From: Palleronia aestuarii
GTDB lineage: Bacteria; Pseudomonadota; Alphaproteobacteria; Rhodobacterales; Rhodobacteraceae
Direction: 5' to 3'
Length of the DNA stretch: 64,000 nucleotides
Assembly (NCBI RefSeq): GCF_003253995.1
Contig: NZ_QKZL01000001.1
Span: forward strand, 248,001 to 312,000
Below are positions 16,886-24,772 of the stretch, one piece after another. Position 1 is the first letter of the stretch. Each line of letters starts with the position of its first letter. Below the pieces are notes generated by a model. The model saw only the letters and a list, made by a program, of their open reading frames with translations. It was not told where the DNA came from and did no database searches. The position numbers and the translations under genes were made by a program.

Positions 16886-17511
16886 TGGCGCTCGCTTTCC
16901 CGAGGGAGATGGTGTCCGCCTGGTGCTGGACGAATGCCGAGTTCAAGCTCGTTCATCGCCAGGAGGTCTCCCGTACCGCCGCGGATACCCAGGTGCGCGA
17001 TCTTGGTCCCGCTCTCTGGCACGCCTCATTCGAAAGCGATCCACTGCCCAAGACTAAGGCCGACGAGCTCGAAGCGGATTTCGAGACACTGGGCGGCGCG
17101 CTCAGGACGTTCTTCGCCGTACCCATGCTGCGGAAGGATCCTGCGCGTTGGACCGGCGAGGGCATGGCGGGCTGCTCGGTGAACGCGATCCGGAGCGATC
17201 GACGCGCCATCCGCATTGCCGGGCTGCCTGCGGGCTTCGAACTGAGCGCCGGGGATTTCGTGTCGATCCTGACATCCGTTCCGGGCCGCGAGCTGCTGAA
17301 GATCGCCGTGGGAGGGACGGCGTCGAGCACCGGCCTCTCACCATGGCTCGAGGTGACGGACGCGATCCGCGTCAGCGTGAAGGTGGAGGATTTCGCCAAG
17401 CTGCACCTGCCCTTCGTCGAGATGCGGCTCGTTCCGGGCTCCCTCGAAAAGCCGCGGGATTCCGTCGTGAGATGGCGCGTTAAATTCGATGCGACGCAGG
17501 TGGTCCGATGA
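16885..17511 (+). CDS. Distal tail protein by position
   Basis: 208 residues. No firm family match, but the gene lies where DUF2460-type distal tail proteins occur in gene transfer agents and related tails. The sequence is beta-rich: AEFKLVHRQEVSRTAADTQVRDLG at the start, and a C-terminal VEMRLVPGSLEKPRDSVVRWRVKFDAT. It is probably a baseplate ring component. Its start shares a base with the tape measure stop, and it overlaps the next gene by 4 bases. Confidence 0.75.
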   Translation: MALAFPREMVSAWCWTNAEFKLVHRQEVSRTAADTQVRDLGPALWHASFESDPLPKTKADELEADFETLGGALRTFFAVPMLRKDPARWTGEGMAGCSVNAIRSDRRAIRIAGLPAGFELSAGDFVSILTSVPGRELLKIAVGGTASSTGLSPWLEVTDAIRVSVKVEDFAKLHLPFVEMRLVPGSLEKPRDSVVRWRVKFDATQVVR

Positions 17512-18128
17512 GGCAGGTCAGCGCGGTCACACAAGCCCGCCTGGACGCGGGAGAGCTCGTCCTGCGATCCTTCGTCTGGATTGCCGCCCGCCGCCGCGAC
17601 ACGGGCGCTCTCGCCGCTAGGGGATGGTGGAACGATGTCGGCACGCTCGAGGCACAGGTGATCGATGCGCAGGACGTGGTCCGGACGCGCACGTTCATCG
17701 GAAGCGGCGACCTGATGGGGCTCGGATCAGTCCCGCTCATCCTCGGCATGACGGCGCAGGAGGTCACGATCCAGCTCTCGCTGATGTCGCAGGCGGTCGC
17801 AGAGCTCGTGCGGGAATGGGAGCCGCGCCGTGCCGCCGTTGAAATCCACCGCGGCCTATTCGACCCCTGGACCAAGCTGATGGTCGAACCAGCCGCCCGC
17901 CGCTTCATTGGTTTTGTCGACGACCCCGACATTCCGACGCCTGCCGAAGGTCAGGAAGGCACGATCACGCTTCGCTGTGCCTCCCTCTCACAGGAGCTGC
18001 AGCGGTCGAGTTCCGCGAAACGATCGAGCGCCGATCAGCGCAAGCGCCATCCAGGCGACGCCTTCCTGGATTACGCGGCGACCATCAAACACAGGAAGCC
18101 CGTCTGGGGCGATCGGGACAGCGCATGA
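17508..18128 (+). CDS. Baseplate/tail tip protein by position (GTA gp13-like place)
   Basis: 206 residues. The start QVSAVTQARLDAGELVLRSFVWIAARRR, the TRTFIGSGDLMGLGSVPL turn and the ending RSSADQRKRHPGDAFLDYAATIKHRKPVWGDRD are typical of tail hub proteins, in which the last segment describes a WG motif near the C terminus. The place between the distal tail gene and the tip genes suggests a baseplate hub. No enzymatic motif is seen. It overlaps both neighbours by 4 bases. Confidence 0.72.
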   Translation: MRQVSAVTQARLDAGELVLRSFVWIAARRRDTGALAARGWWNDVGTLEAQVIDAQDVVRTRTFIGSGDLMGLGSVPLILGMTAQEVTIQLSLMSQAVAELVREWEPRRAAVEIHRGLFDPWTKLMVEPAARRFIGFVDDPDIPTPAEGQEGTITLRCASLSQELQRSSSAKRSSADQRKRHPGDAFLDYAATIKHRKPVWGDRDSA

Positions 18129-18538
18129 TCCGGGATGCCACCTTCGTTGACTGGCCTGCCGTCGATCGAATGGCGCGCCAGTTCCGCGACAGCGCGGCGC
18201 CCTGGATCGCCTACGAGCCCGCGCGGTTCCGCCGGACCTTCGATGCCCTCGTCGTGCAGGAGCACGGCTGCGCCCTCATGCTCGAGAATGGAAAGGGGAT
18301 CCTGATGGCCATCGCTCTTCCGTCACCGTTCTCCGGCGAGCTCGTGGCGCAGGAAATCATGTGGTGGATCGAGCCGGAGGCGCGCGGCCGTGGGCGGGAA
18401 ATGCTCGATGCCTACGAGACATGGGCGCGCGCGATCGGCGCGATGCGCTGCGGCGTGACCTGTCTTGACGACCGGACGGCAAACCTCTTCGCGCGGCGCG
18501 GCTACGAGCGCGCCGAACTGGCGTACCGGGTTTACTGA
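18125..18538 (+). CDS. GNAT-like acetyltransferase in the tail module
   Basis: 137 residues. The GNAT fold is suggested by the start IRDATFVDWPAVDRMARQF, a strand EIMWWIEPEARGRGREMLDAYETWA containing the acetyl-CoA pyrophosphate loop RGRGRE, and the ending CLDDRTANLFARRGYERAELAYRVY, a standard GNAT C terminus. It lies exactly where GTA-like and lambda-like tails carry an NlpC/P60 peptidase (between the hub and J genes). It overlaps both neighbours by 1-4 bases and is therefore not a loose insertion. The substrate is unknown. Confidence 0.82.
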   Translation: MIRDATFVDWPAVDRMARQFRDSAAPWIAYEPARFRRTFDALVVQEHGCALMLENGKGILMAIALPSPFSGELVAQEIMWWIEPEARGRGREMLDAYETWARAIGAMRCGVTCLDDRTANLFARRGYERAELAYRVY

Positions 18539-21435
18539 TGGCGCTCTTTACCGCGATCGCAACGGCGGCGGGCGCCTCCGCCGCCGCAATTTCCGTGGCG
18601 GGCGCGGTCGGCCAGCTCGTCGCCGGCGTCGCGCTGAATGCCCTCGCCGGAGCGTTGTTCGCCCCCGATGTCCCGGCCGATCCCGGCGCTCGCATCCAGA
18701 CGCAGGTGCAACAGGAGATCGTGGCGCGAAACTTCGTGGTTGGTCGCACCGCACCACTGGCCTCGCTCGTCTTCCACACGACGATGGGGATCGGGGCCGA
18801 CGACGACACGGAGAACTATGTCGCTGTCTTCGCGCTGAGCGACTTGCCGGTGAAGGCGCTGACGGGCCTCTGGATCGACGGTCAGCGCTGCACGATCGAC
18901 GGGTCCGCGGGCTGGGACGAAGAGCACGGCTGGAAGATCCCCGAACTGGCCGATGATGACGGCACAGTGAAGGCGTGGTTCCGGTTCTACGACGGCACAC
19001 AGACGACGGCCGATCAGCGCCTTATCGACCATTGCTCGACTGAGGATTGGCCATGGACGGCAAACCATGTTGGCCGCGGCATCGCCTACATCATCGTGAC
19101 GACCGACTACGATCCGACCGTGTATCCGAACGGTCGGCCGTCGTTCTCCTTCGAAGTGCAGGGCCTCGAGATCGAGGATCCTTCTACCGGGTCGACCGGA
19201 ACCGCCGACAACCTGCCGGCCGCGCAGATTTACCGGCTGCTGCAGGGCGTGAGCTATGGGGGCCAATGGCTCTACGGACCGCAACGCCAGGCCGTTCTTC
19301 CATCGGCGGTCTGGAACAAGGCGATCACGGAGTGCCGCAAACCGGTCCCGGGCGCGTCCTCTTGGACCGATGCGCGCAAGCGCGAGGCATTCGGCGGAAC
19401 GACGGTGCCTGCGCGGTACCGGTCCGGCATGCAGATCAGTGTCGACCGTCCAGTGGCGGACACGATCAAGGATCTGGCCTCGGCCTGTAACGGGCGGTTC
19501 TCGGAGGTCGCGGGCGCGTTCCGGTTCCAGGTGGGTGATCCTCCCGCAACGGCAGATTTCACGTTCAGCGACGACGACTTGCTGACGACGAGGGAGCATT
19601 CGTTCACGCCGTTCTTCCCGTTGGCCGAGACGGTAAACGCGGTCACGGCGGTCTATCCGGACCCGGCGCAGCTCTACGAGGAGCAGGAGGCGCCGCCGCT
19701 ATACAGGCCCGCCCTCGAGGCGGAGGACGGCAATCGCCGCCTGACCACGACCGCGCGCATGCCCGCCGTTCCGTACAAGGAGCAGGTGCAGCGTCTCATG
19801 AAGGCGGCGCTCGACGAGGCGCGGCGGGCGCGCCGCCATACCATCGTCCTGCCGCCCAAATTCTGGGTCGTGGAGCCGGGAGACTATGGCGCCTGGACGA
19901 GCGCGCGCAACGGCTATCAGGACAAGCTCTTTCGCGTTGACGGGGTGACGGACGAGGAGGGTGGCGACGTCGTGCTCGACATCACGGAGGTCGATCCCTC
20001 CGACTATGATTTCGATGCCGACGATTTCACGCCGGTTGTCTCGGGCAGCGTGGTCCGCACCGGGCCCGCAACCTTCGTCGTTCCGGGCTTCGACGTCCGG
20101 GCCCACGTGATCAAGCTGCAGGACGGCACCCCGGTGCGGCCCGGCATCAAGATGACATGGGACAAAAGCCGCACGGGACGGCGCATCGCGTACCGGGTCT
20201 TCGCGGCCGGGACGAATGATATCGTCACGAGCGGGAATGCCGAGTATTCCGACGGCGAGATCGTCACTGGCGACAACATCGTGCGGAACGCGGACCTCGA
20301 GGTGCAGGTACGCCGCGTCATGCAGAACGGTCGCACGCCGTGGTCGTCGCGCTACGCGGTCACCGCGCCGAACGTGGGCTTCACCGAAGCGGACTTCGAC
20401 GCGATCTTTCAGGAGAAGCTGGATGCGGCGCAGGCGGTCCGGGACGACCTGGATGCCCTGACGGAGGATTTCGTCGGCAACCTCAAAGACCGCTTCGGTC
20501 TGACGGAAGAACAGATCAGCCAAGTCAACACGACGCTGAACAACAAGATCAGCGGCGTCTCATCTAACCTGACGCAGAACTATTTGACCGGCGCCGCTAC
20601 GGACCAAGCCATCGCCGCAGTCGATACTAGGCTCAGCACCCGGGCCGACAATGCCGCCGGGTTCATCAACAGCATCCTTGGTTTGGAAGTCGGACCCAGC
20701 CGCGCCTTCGGTGTCTTGCTCGATGATCTTCAGGTAGATGCGAACGGCACATCTGCGAAAGTTCGTACTCAGGGCAACGCTATCGTTGACCTGGAGGGAA
20801 ATGCAAAGGCCGGGTACCTGATCCAAGCCCAGGCAGGAAATCAGGTTGCCAAGATAGACCTGATCGCCGCCGATGGCTCGGGGCAGCGTATCAGCTCCAT
20901 CGTGTTCACGGCTGACAACATCCTCGCCAATGGAAGCCTGTATTCTCGGCACCACAGTTCGCGATCGATTGATACCGAGATCCTGAAGATCGACGGCGTC
21001 CGTTTCGAGAACATCCTGAAGGGCGCAGCGACACGAGGGGCGTCCAGCGTCAAGAACACCAAGCGGGACGTGCCCGTGATGCCCTCGCCGAACGATGATG
21101 CGACGACCGCAGATACCTTCAGCTACACCCTGAACAACTGGTCGAATTGCTCGATCTACGCTTCTGGCACCTACGACCTGTACTTCTTCATCACGCTCCA
21201 AGGCGATGATTTCGTCGCGAACGTGTCGAGGGGTAGCGACAGGTACTGCTGGGGCGGGAACACCTACCGGATTTATGCGCCCAGTGGCACGGGCGACATC
21301 AACAGTTCCTCTCTCAACGGCGTGTTCAGAGCCTGCTCGGATACGACCGTGCTTCGCCTGCACCTCGGCGGGCGCCCAACCAAAGACCCGGACATCCTGG
21401 GCGTGGTCATCAATCTTTTGGCGGTGAGGGTATGA
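18538..21435 (+). CDS. J-like tail tip/central fibre protein (host specificity)
   Basis: 965 residues. The N terminus is very hydrophobic (AIATAAGASAAAISVAGAVGQLVAGVALNALAGALF), as in lambda gpJ and GTA gp15-like tips, where it contacts the end of the tube or tape measure. Then come hub-like domains (ALTGLWIDGQRCTIDG, PNGRPSFSFEVQGLEI, FRVDGVTDEEGGDVVLDITEVDPSDYDFD), a fibronectin-like section around residues 515-620, a coiled coil (AVRDDLDALTEDFVGNLKDRFG) and a C-terminal beta-rich domain. The protein would form the trimeric tip that contacts the cell surface. Confidence 0.88.
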   Translation: MALFTAIATAAGASAAAISVAGAVGQLVAGVALNALAGALFAPDVPADPGARIQTQVQQEIVARNFVVGRTAPLASLVFHTTMGIGADDDTENYVAVFALSDLPVKALTGLWIDGQRCTIDGSAGWDEEHGWKIPELADDDGTVKAWFRFYDGTQTTADQRLIDHCSTEDWPWTANHVGRGIAYIIVTTDYDPTVYPNGRPSFSFEVQGLEIEDPSTGSTGTADNLPAAQIYRLLQGVSYGGQWLYGPQRQAVLPSAVWNKAITECRKPVPGASSWTDARKREAFGGTTVPARYRSGMQISVDRPVADTIKDLASACNGRFSEVAGAFRFQVGDPPATADFTFSDDDLLTTREHSFTPFFPLAETVNAVTAVYPDPAQLYEEQEAPPLYRPALEAEDGNRRLTTTARMPAVPYKEQVQRLMKAALDEARRARRHTIVLPPKFWVVEPGDYGAWTSARNGYQDKLFRVDGVTDEEGGDVVLDITEVDPSDYDFDADDFTPVVSGSVVRTGPATFVVPGFDVRAHVIKLQDGTPVRPGIKMTWDKSRTGRRIAYRVFAAGTNDIVTSGNAEYSDGEIVTGDNIVRNADLEVQVRRVMQNGRTPWSSRYAVTAPNVGFTEADFDAIFQEKLDAAQAVRDDLDALTEDFVGNLKDRFGLTEEQISQVNTTLNNKISGVSSNLTQNYLTGAATDQAIAAVDTRLSTRADNAAGFINSILGLEVGPSRAFGVLLDDLQVDANGTSAKVRTQGNAIVDLEGNAKAGYLIQAQAGNQVAKIDLIAADGSGQRISSIVFTADNILANGSLYSRHHSSRSIDTEILKIDGVRFENILKGAATRGASSVKNTKRDVPVMPSPNDDATTADTFSYTLNNWSNCSIYASGTYDLYFFITLQGDDFVANVSRGSDRYCWGGNTYRIYAPSGTGDINSSSLNGVFRACSDTTVLRLHLGGRPTKDPDILGVVINLLAVRV

Positions 21436-21830
21436 CTGATTTTGTCGTCTATGATGAAACCTCGGGTGAAGAGCTGCGAAGCGGAACTGCCGACACGCCC
21501 GAGATTGCGAACGTCCAGGATGCTGGCGATCCCGGCGTCGCCGTTCTCCTGGCGACATCTCAGCCGGGTCACTACGTCGATCTGTCCAGCCCACTGATAC
21601 CCACCTACGCCCCCCGCCCGACGCTCCCGGCGATCCCCGCCACCGCGACGGCACCGTGGAGCTACACCCCGCCCGCGGGCGCCACGGTGACCCTCACGAA
21701 CGAAGCGGGTATCTCGGGAACGTTCGACGATGCGGAGCCGATCACGCTGACGGATACAGGGGTCTACCGCATCAGGATCGATCCGCCGTTCCCTACGATG
21801 CCCGTCGACGCGGAGATCACCCTTGCCTGA
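21432..21830 (+). CDS. Hypothetical tail-associated protein
   Basis: 132 residues, overlapping the J-like gene by 4 bases. Pro/Thr-rich centre (PTYAPRPTLPAIPATATAP) and a C-terminal Ig-like beta pattern (WSYTPPAGATVTLTNEAGISGTFDDAEPITLTDTGVYRIRIDPPFP). It could be a short side-fibre adaptor or fibre chaperone. No family recognised. The next gene begins within its last codons. Confidence 0.7.
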   Translation: MTDFVVYDETSGEELRSGTADTPEIANVQDAGDPGVAVLLATSQPGHYVDLSSPLIPTYAPRPTLPAIPATATAPWSYTPPAGATVTLTNEAGISGTFDDAEPITLTDTGVYRIRIDPPFPTMPVDAEITLA

Positions 21831-22224
21831 ATTCGGACAGAGCCTCGAGGCTGTGCGGTTGCGGCGCATCTACCAGGAGCTCGCCGCCTACCGCTGGTCG
21901 ATCGAGGTCGGCGGGATCACTTACGAAGGCGTACCGCACGCAACCGACGACAGGAGCAAGACACTCATCAACGGTCGGGTTGCCGCGATGGAAAACGGTT
22001 CGCTCCCTGCCCCTGTGGAGTGGAAGGCGGCGGACGGCTCTACCGTGACGTTCCAAACCGCAGCCGAGTTCAACGCTTTCGCCAACGCCGTCGCTCGGCA
22101 TGTGGCGCAGTGCTTTCAGGCGGAAACATTCGTCGCACAGGAGCTCCAGTTCGCCGCCGATCCCCGCTCGGTTGATCTCGAAGGCCGCTTCGACAGCCGC
22201 TTCACGATCCTCAAAGCGCAGTGA
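21823..22224 (+). CDS. DUF4376-like tail fibre-associated protein
   Basis: 133 residues, from a TTG that overlaps the preceding gene by 8 bases. The core WSIEVGGITYEGVPHATDDRSKTLINGR, then the second half with VEWKAADGSTVTFQTAAEFNAFANAVARHVAQCF, is the pattern of DUF4376, a small domain common next to tail fibre genes. The role is not known; it may help fibre attachment or folding. Confidence 0.82.
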   Translation: MPEFGQSLEAVRLRRIYQELAAYRWSIEVGGITYEGVPHATDDRSKTLINGRVAAMENGSLPAPVEWKAADGSTVTFQTAAEFNAFANAVARHVAQCFQAETFVAQELQFAADPRSVDLEGRFDSRFTILKAQ

Positions 22225-22289
22225 CCCGCGCCTAACCCCAGCGCGTGAAGCGTGGTTTTGTCCGCGTCGAAAGGGGAGATGGAGGCTAC

Positions 22290-22577
22290 ATGCAATTGCC
22301 GACTGAAATCGGCGCGCTCTTCCTAGCGGGCGCGGCGGGCGCTTTCGTGCGCGCGGTGTACCGCCCAGAGCCCAGCTGGACACGACGGCTCCTAGAAGGT
22401 CTGGCGGGAGCCTTGAGCGCAATCTTTCTTGGTGGATTGGTCGGACATGTGATCGACGCAACGATTGGCGGAGGCACATGGGCCTATCTCGCGGCCGGAT
22501 TTCTGATGGGAGAGGCCGGTATTGCCGGTGTGCAAGCGCTTCGGAAGCGGTTCATCGAGAAGGAGGAGAAGAAGTGA
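22290..22577 (+). CDS. Small membrane protein, candidate holin (LydA-like)
   Basis: 95 residues from an ATG preceded by GGAGG. Three hydrophobic stretches can be read: IGALFLAGAAGAFVRAVY, GLAGALSAIFLGGLVGHVI and TWAYLAAGFLMGEAGIAGV, with charged ends (RKRFIEKEEKK). Size, topology and place between tail and endolysin genes fit a class I or superfamily III holin. The next gene starts at its stop (TGATG), suggesting a coupled pair. The identification rests on topology only. Confidence 0.6.
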   Translation: MQLPTEIGALFLAGAAGAFVRAVYRPEPSWTRRLLEGLAGALSAIFLGGLVGHVIDATIGGGTWAYLAAGFLMGEAGIAGVQALRKRFIEKEEKK

Positions 22578-22933
22578 TGCTTCTCACAGCGAATAACGTA
22601 AGCTCTGTGATCCTGATCGTGGCTTGCTGGTGGCTAACACATTCGTTCGCACAGCAGCGAGCGAGGTTCGTAGCCTCAGGTTTCGCCGCAATCGGTTTCA
22701 CGGTTCTTTCGACACTTCTGTCGCGGAACATCGCCTCGATTCCGGACAGCAGCGTGGCATGGCAGATCGTTGTTACGAAGATAATTACCGCAGCGACGCT
22801 GTTCGCGCTGATCGTACAGCAGGCTCGACGGGAGCTTCTGGTCCGGCACCTGATGGATCAGCCACCGAAGGAGCTCTGCTTCAGAACGATGCTCTCCCGC
22901 ATCCTCGAATTCCGCCGGCGCCACCCGCGCTGA
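22577..22933 (+). CDS. Small membrane protein of the lysis module
   Basis: 118 residues. Hydrophobic segments: VSSVILIVACWWLTHSF, FVASGFAAIGFTVLSTLL and VVTKIITAATLFALIVQQ, with a very basic C terminus (RILEFRRRHPR). AGGAGGAG lies just before the start, inside the end of the previous gene. It may be a second holin, an antiholin or a pinholin-type partner. No family recognised. A strong terminator hairpin follows and separates it from the amidase gene. Confidence 0.65.
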   Translation: MLLTANNVSSVILIVACWWLTHSFAQQRARFVASGFAAIGFTVLSTLLSRNIASIPDSSVAWQIVVTKIITAATLFALIVQQARRELLVRHLMDQPPKELCFRTMLSRILEFRRRHPR

Positions 22934-22963
22934 ACTGACCGTCCAAACAATTCATCGGCCTTG

Positions 22964-22984
22964 CCCCGCCTGCGGGGTCTTTTC
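22964..22984 (+). terminator. Rho-independent terminator between membrane genes and amidase
   Basis: Perfect stem CCCCGC/GCGGGG with a 2-base loop, followed by TCTTTTC. It lies 30 bases after the stop of the membrane gene and ends 15 bases before the amidase start. It could limit amidase expression relative to upstream genes, or act only in the lysogen. Confidence 0.7.
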
Positions 22985-22999
22985 GCATGGGAGACTGGT

Positions 23000-23533
23000 A
23001 TGCGCGACATCACCGAGATCATCGTCCACTGCAGCGCGACGCGGCCCACTTTCATGCAGGGGCAGACGACGAAAACGAAAGTCGCCGAGATCCGCCGGTG
23101 GCACATCGAGGATCGCAAGTGGTCCAACATCGGCTACCACCTCCTGATCGATCGCGATGGCACCATCGCGAACGGCCGGGACATGACGCGGACCGGAGCG
23201 CACGTTCAGGGCCACAATACCGGCACGATCGGAATTTGCCTGTTCGGCGCGCACGGCGCGGCCGCGACAGACCGCTTTTCCGACCACTTCACCGCCGCGC
23301 AAGATAAGGCGCTGCGATACGTGATCGCCGACCTGCGATCGAAGTACGGCGCCCTGCTGGTCAGCGGTCACAATCAGTACGCCAACAAAGGCTGCCCCGG
23401 GTTCTTCGTCCCCGATTGGCTCGACCAGGAGAAAACGGAATCCGCCGATCCCGTCGAGGTCGCCCGCTGGCGCCTGGCCGCGATCCGCGATGCCGCGACC
23501 GCCGCACTCACCGAACTGCCCAACCCCGCATAG
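23000..23533 (+). CDS. N-acetylmuramoyl-L-alanine amidase (endolysin)
   Basis: 177 residues; ATG with GGGAG about 7 bases upstream. The Amidase_2/PGRP fold is clear: EIIVHCSAT with the first zinc His near the N terminus, EIRRWHIEDRKWSNIGYHLLIDRDG, GAHVQGHNTGTIGICLFG and the second zinc site GHNQYANKGCPGFFVPDWL (His and Cys). The enzyme cuts the amide bond between muramic acid and L-Ala in peptidoglycan to release phage. There is no signal peptide, so it should depend on a holin. Confidence 0.93.
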   Translation: MRDITEIIVHCSATRPTFMQGQTTKTKVAEIRRWHIEDRKWSNIGYHLLIDRDGTIANGRDMTRTGAHVQGHNTGTIGICLFGAHGAAATDRFSDHFTAAQDKALRYVIADLRSKYGALLVSGHNQYANKGCPGFFVPDWLDQEKTESADPVEVARWRLAAIRDAATAALTELPNPA

Positions 23534-23543
23534 GAGTCCTCGC

Positions 23544-23930
23544 ATGGATTGGTCTACCCTCTTCGCCGATATCTGGGATGTGGTCGCGATCGCGATCTAC
23601 AACGCCTGGGTCCTCATCGTGCCCATCATCCTCGGGCAGGTCGCGCTCTATCTGCCTCCGATCCTCCGAGGCATCTGGGAGAACAAGTTGCGCGACGACC
23701 TGACAGTCGCGGCCAACAATGCCGCCCAGGCCGCGCTAGATGGCGACTGGCAGCACTTCGACTTCGACAAGGGGGATCGCGAAGCGCTGATCGCCTACAT
23801 CGTCGAGTGCATGCGTGAGGGAGCGGGAGAGGCCATCGGTCGCTTCAAGCCGTCGCTGCCGAAGCTTAAGCAATACGCGCAGAAGGCCATCGCGAACGAG
23901 CGAAAGAACATCGCCCTGACGCGCCTTTGA
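23544..23930 (+). CDS. Membrane-anchored hypothetical protein next to the endolysin
   Basis: 128 residues with AGGAG 7 bases before its ATG, 10 bases after the amidase stop. One long N-terminal hydrophobic segment (WDVVAIAIYNAWVLIVPIILGQVALYLPPILRGIW) is followed by a soluble helical domain with acidic and then basic patches (FDFDKGDREALIAYIVECMREGAGEAIGRF). Layout recalls a membrane-bound spanin-like or signal-arrest lysis protein, but there is no lipobox partner visible. Function unknown. Confidence 0.75.
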   Translation: MDWSTLFADIWDVVAIAIYNAWVLIVPIILGQVALYLPPILRGIWENKLRDDLTVAANNAAQAALDGDWQHFDFDKGDREALIAYIVECMREGAGEAIGRFKPSLPKLKQYAQKAIANERKNIALTRL

Positions 23931-24002
23931 GGCGCTGTCCCACCATCGTCTCCCCCTCTATATCGCCGGCCTTGCGGTCGGCGGGCAGTCAAGGTGCGCC
24001 GC

Positions 24003-24743
24003 ATGAAGATCATCGAAATCGACGGCCGGCCGTACGAGACGACCGGTCGCGACATCACCGAGTTTCACCACGGTGAGACCGTCACGATCCTCGTGCGGCC
24101 TCAGAACGGTCAGCGCCAGCCACTCGATCTGGCGGATCAGCAGGACATCTACATCTCGTTCGCGAGCTCGGCGGCCGGCGAGCCGATCCATCAGTTTTAC
24201 GCCTCGCTCCACGAACAAGTCGCATGGATCACGGACAGCGCGGTTCCGGCCGCGCTGATCAGGCTGGCCTACGTTGACCTGCCAAACGTCGCCGAGGCGA
24301 GCACGTTCTATTACAACATCTGGACAAAGCTGCCGGGTGAGGACCCGATCTTGCAGGAGCGCGGCAAGATCATCCTCGCGCCCTCGATCCTCGGAACGCT
24401 TCTGTCGATTGATCGCCCGACGATCACGATGAGCGCGAGTTTCGATCCTGCGGAGCCTGTCGAGGGTAGTCCGGTGACCTTCCTGCCGCCCGTTGCTGCG
24501 GGTACCGCGCCGATGCTCTCCCTTTCGGCCGTCAGCGTCGACGGCGAGAGCTTGATCGACCTCGTTGTCGAGATGGATGGCTCCTACGGGCTTACCGCGC
24601 CTCCAGCTGGCGAGCTCACGGTCACCTGGGTCGCACGCAATGCCGCAGGCGAGGTGCCCGATACCGTGACGACGACGATCGCAAAGCGGACCGCTCCACA
24701 ACCGGGCTTCTCTTCGGGCTTCTCCGAAGGCTTCGCCGCCTAA
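24003..24743 (+). CDS. Hypothetical structural protein upstream of the tail spike
   Basis: 246 residues from an ATG with AAGG about 9 bases upstream; a GTG 9 bases earlier is also possible. The first 130 residues are beta-rich (FHHGETVTILVRPQNGQRQPLDLADQQDIYI). Then comes an Ig-like section (SIDRPTITMSASFDPAEPVEGSPVTFLPPVAAG), and the C terminus has a small repeat (FSSGFSEGFAA). It probably serves as a baseplate adaptor that docks the spike encoded next. No family recognised. Confidence 0.75.
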   Translation: MKIIEIDGRPYETTGRDITEFHHGETVTILVRPQNGQRQPLDLADQQDIYISFASSAAGEPIHQFYASLHEQVAWITDSAVPAALIRLAYVDLPNVAEASTFYYNIWTKLPGEDPILQERGKIILAPSILGTLLSIDRPTITMSASFDPAEPVEGSPVTFLPPVAAGTAPMLSLSAVSVDGESLIDLVVEMDGSYGLTAPPAGELTVTWVARNAAGEVPDTVTTTIAKRTAPQPGFSSGFSEGFAA

Positions 24744-24772
24744 TACACCTCACACATCGAAAGGGTCGCACT

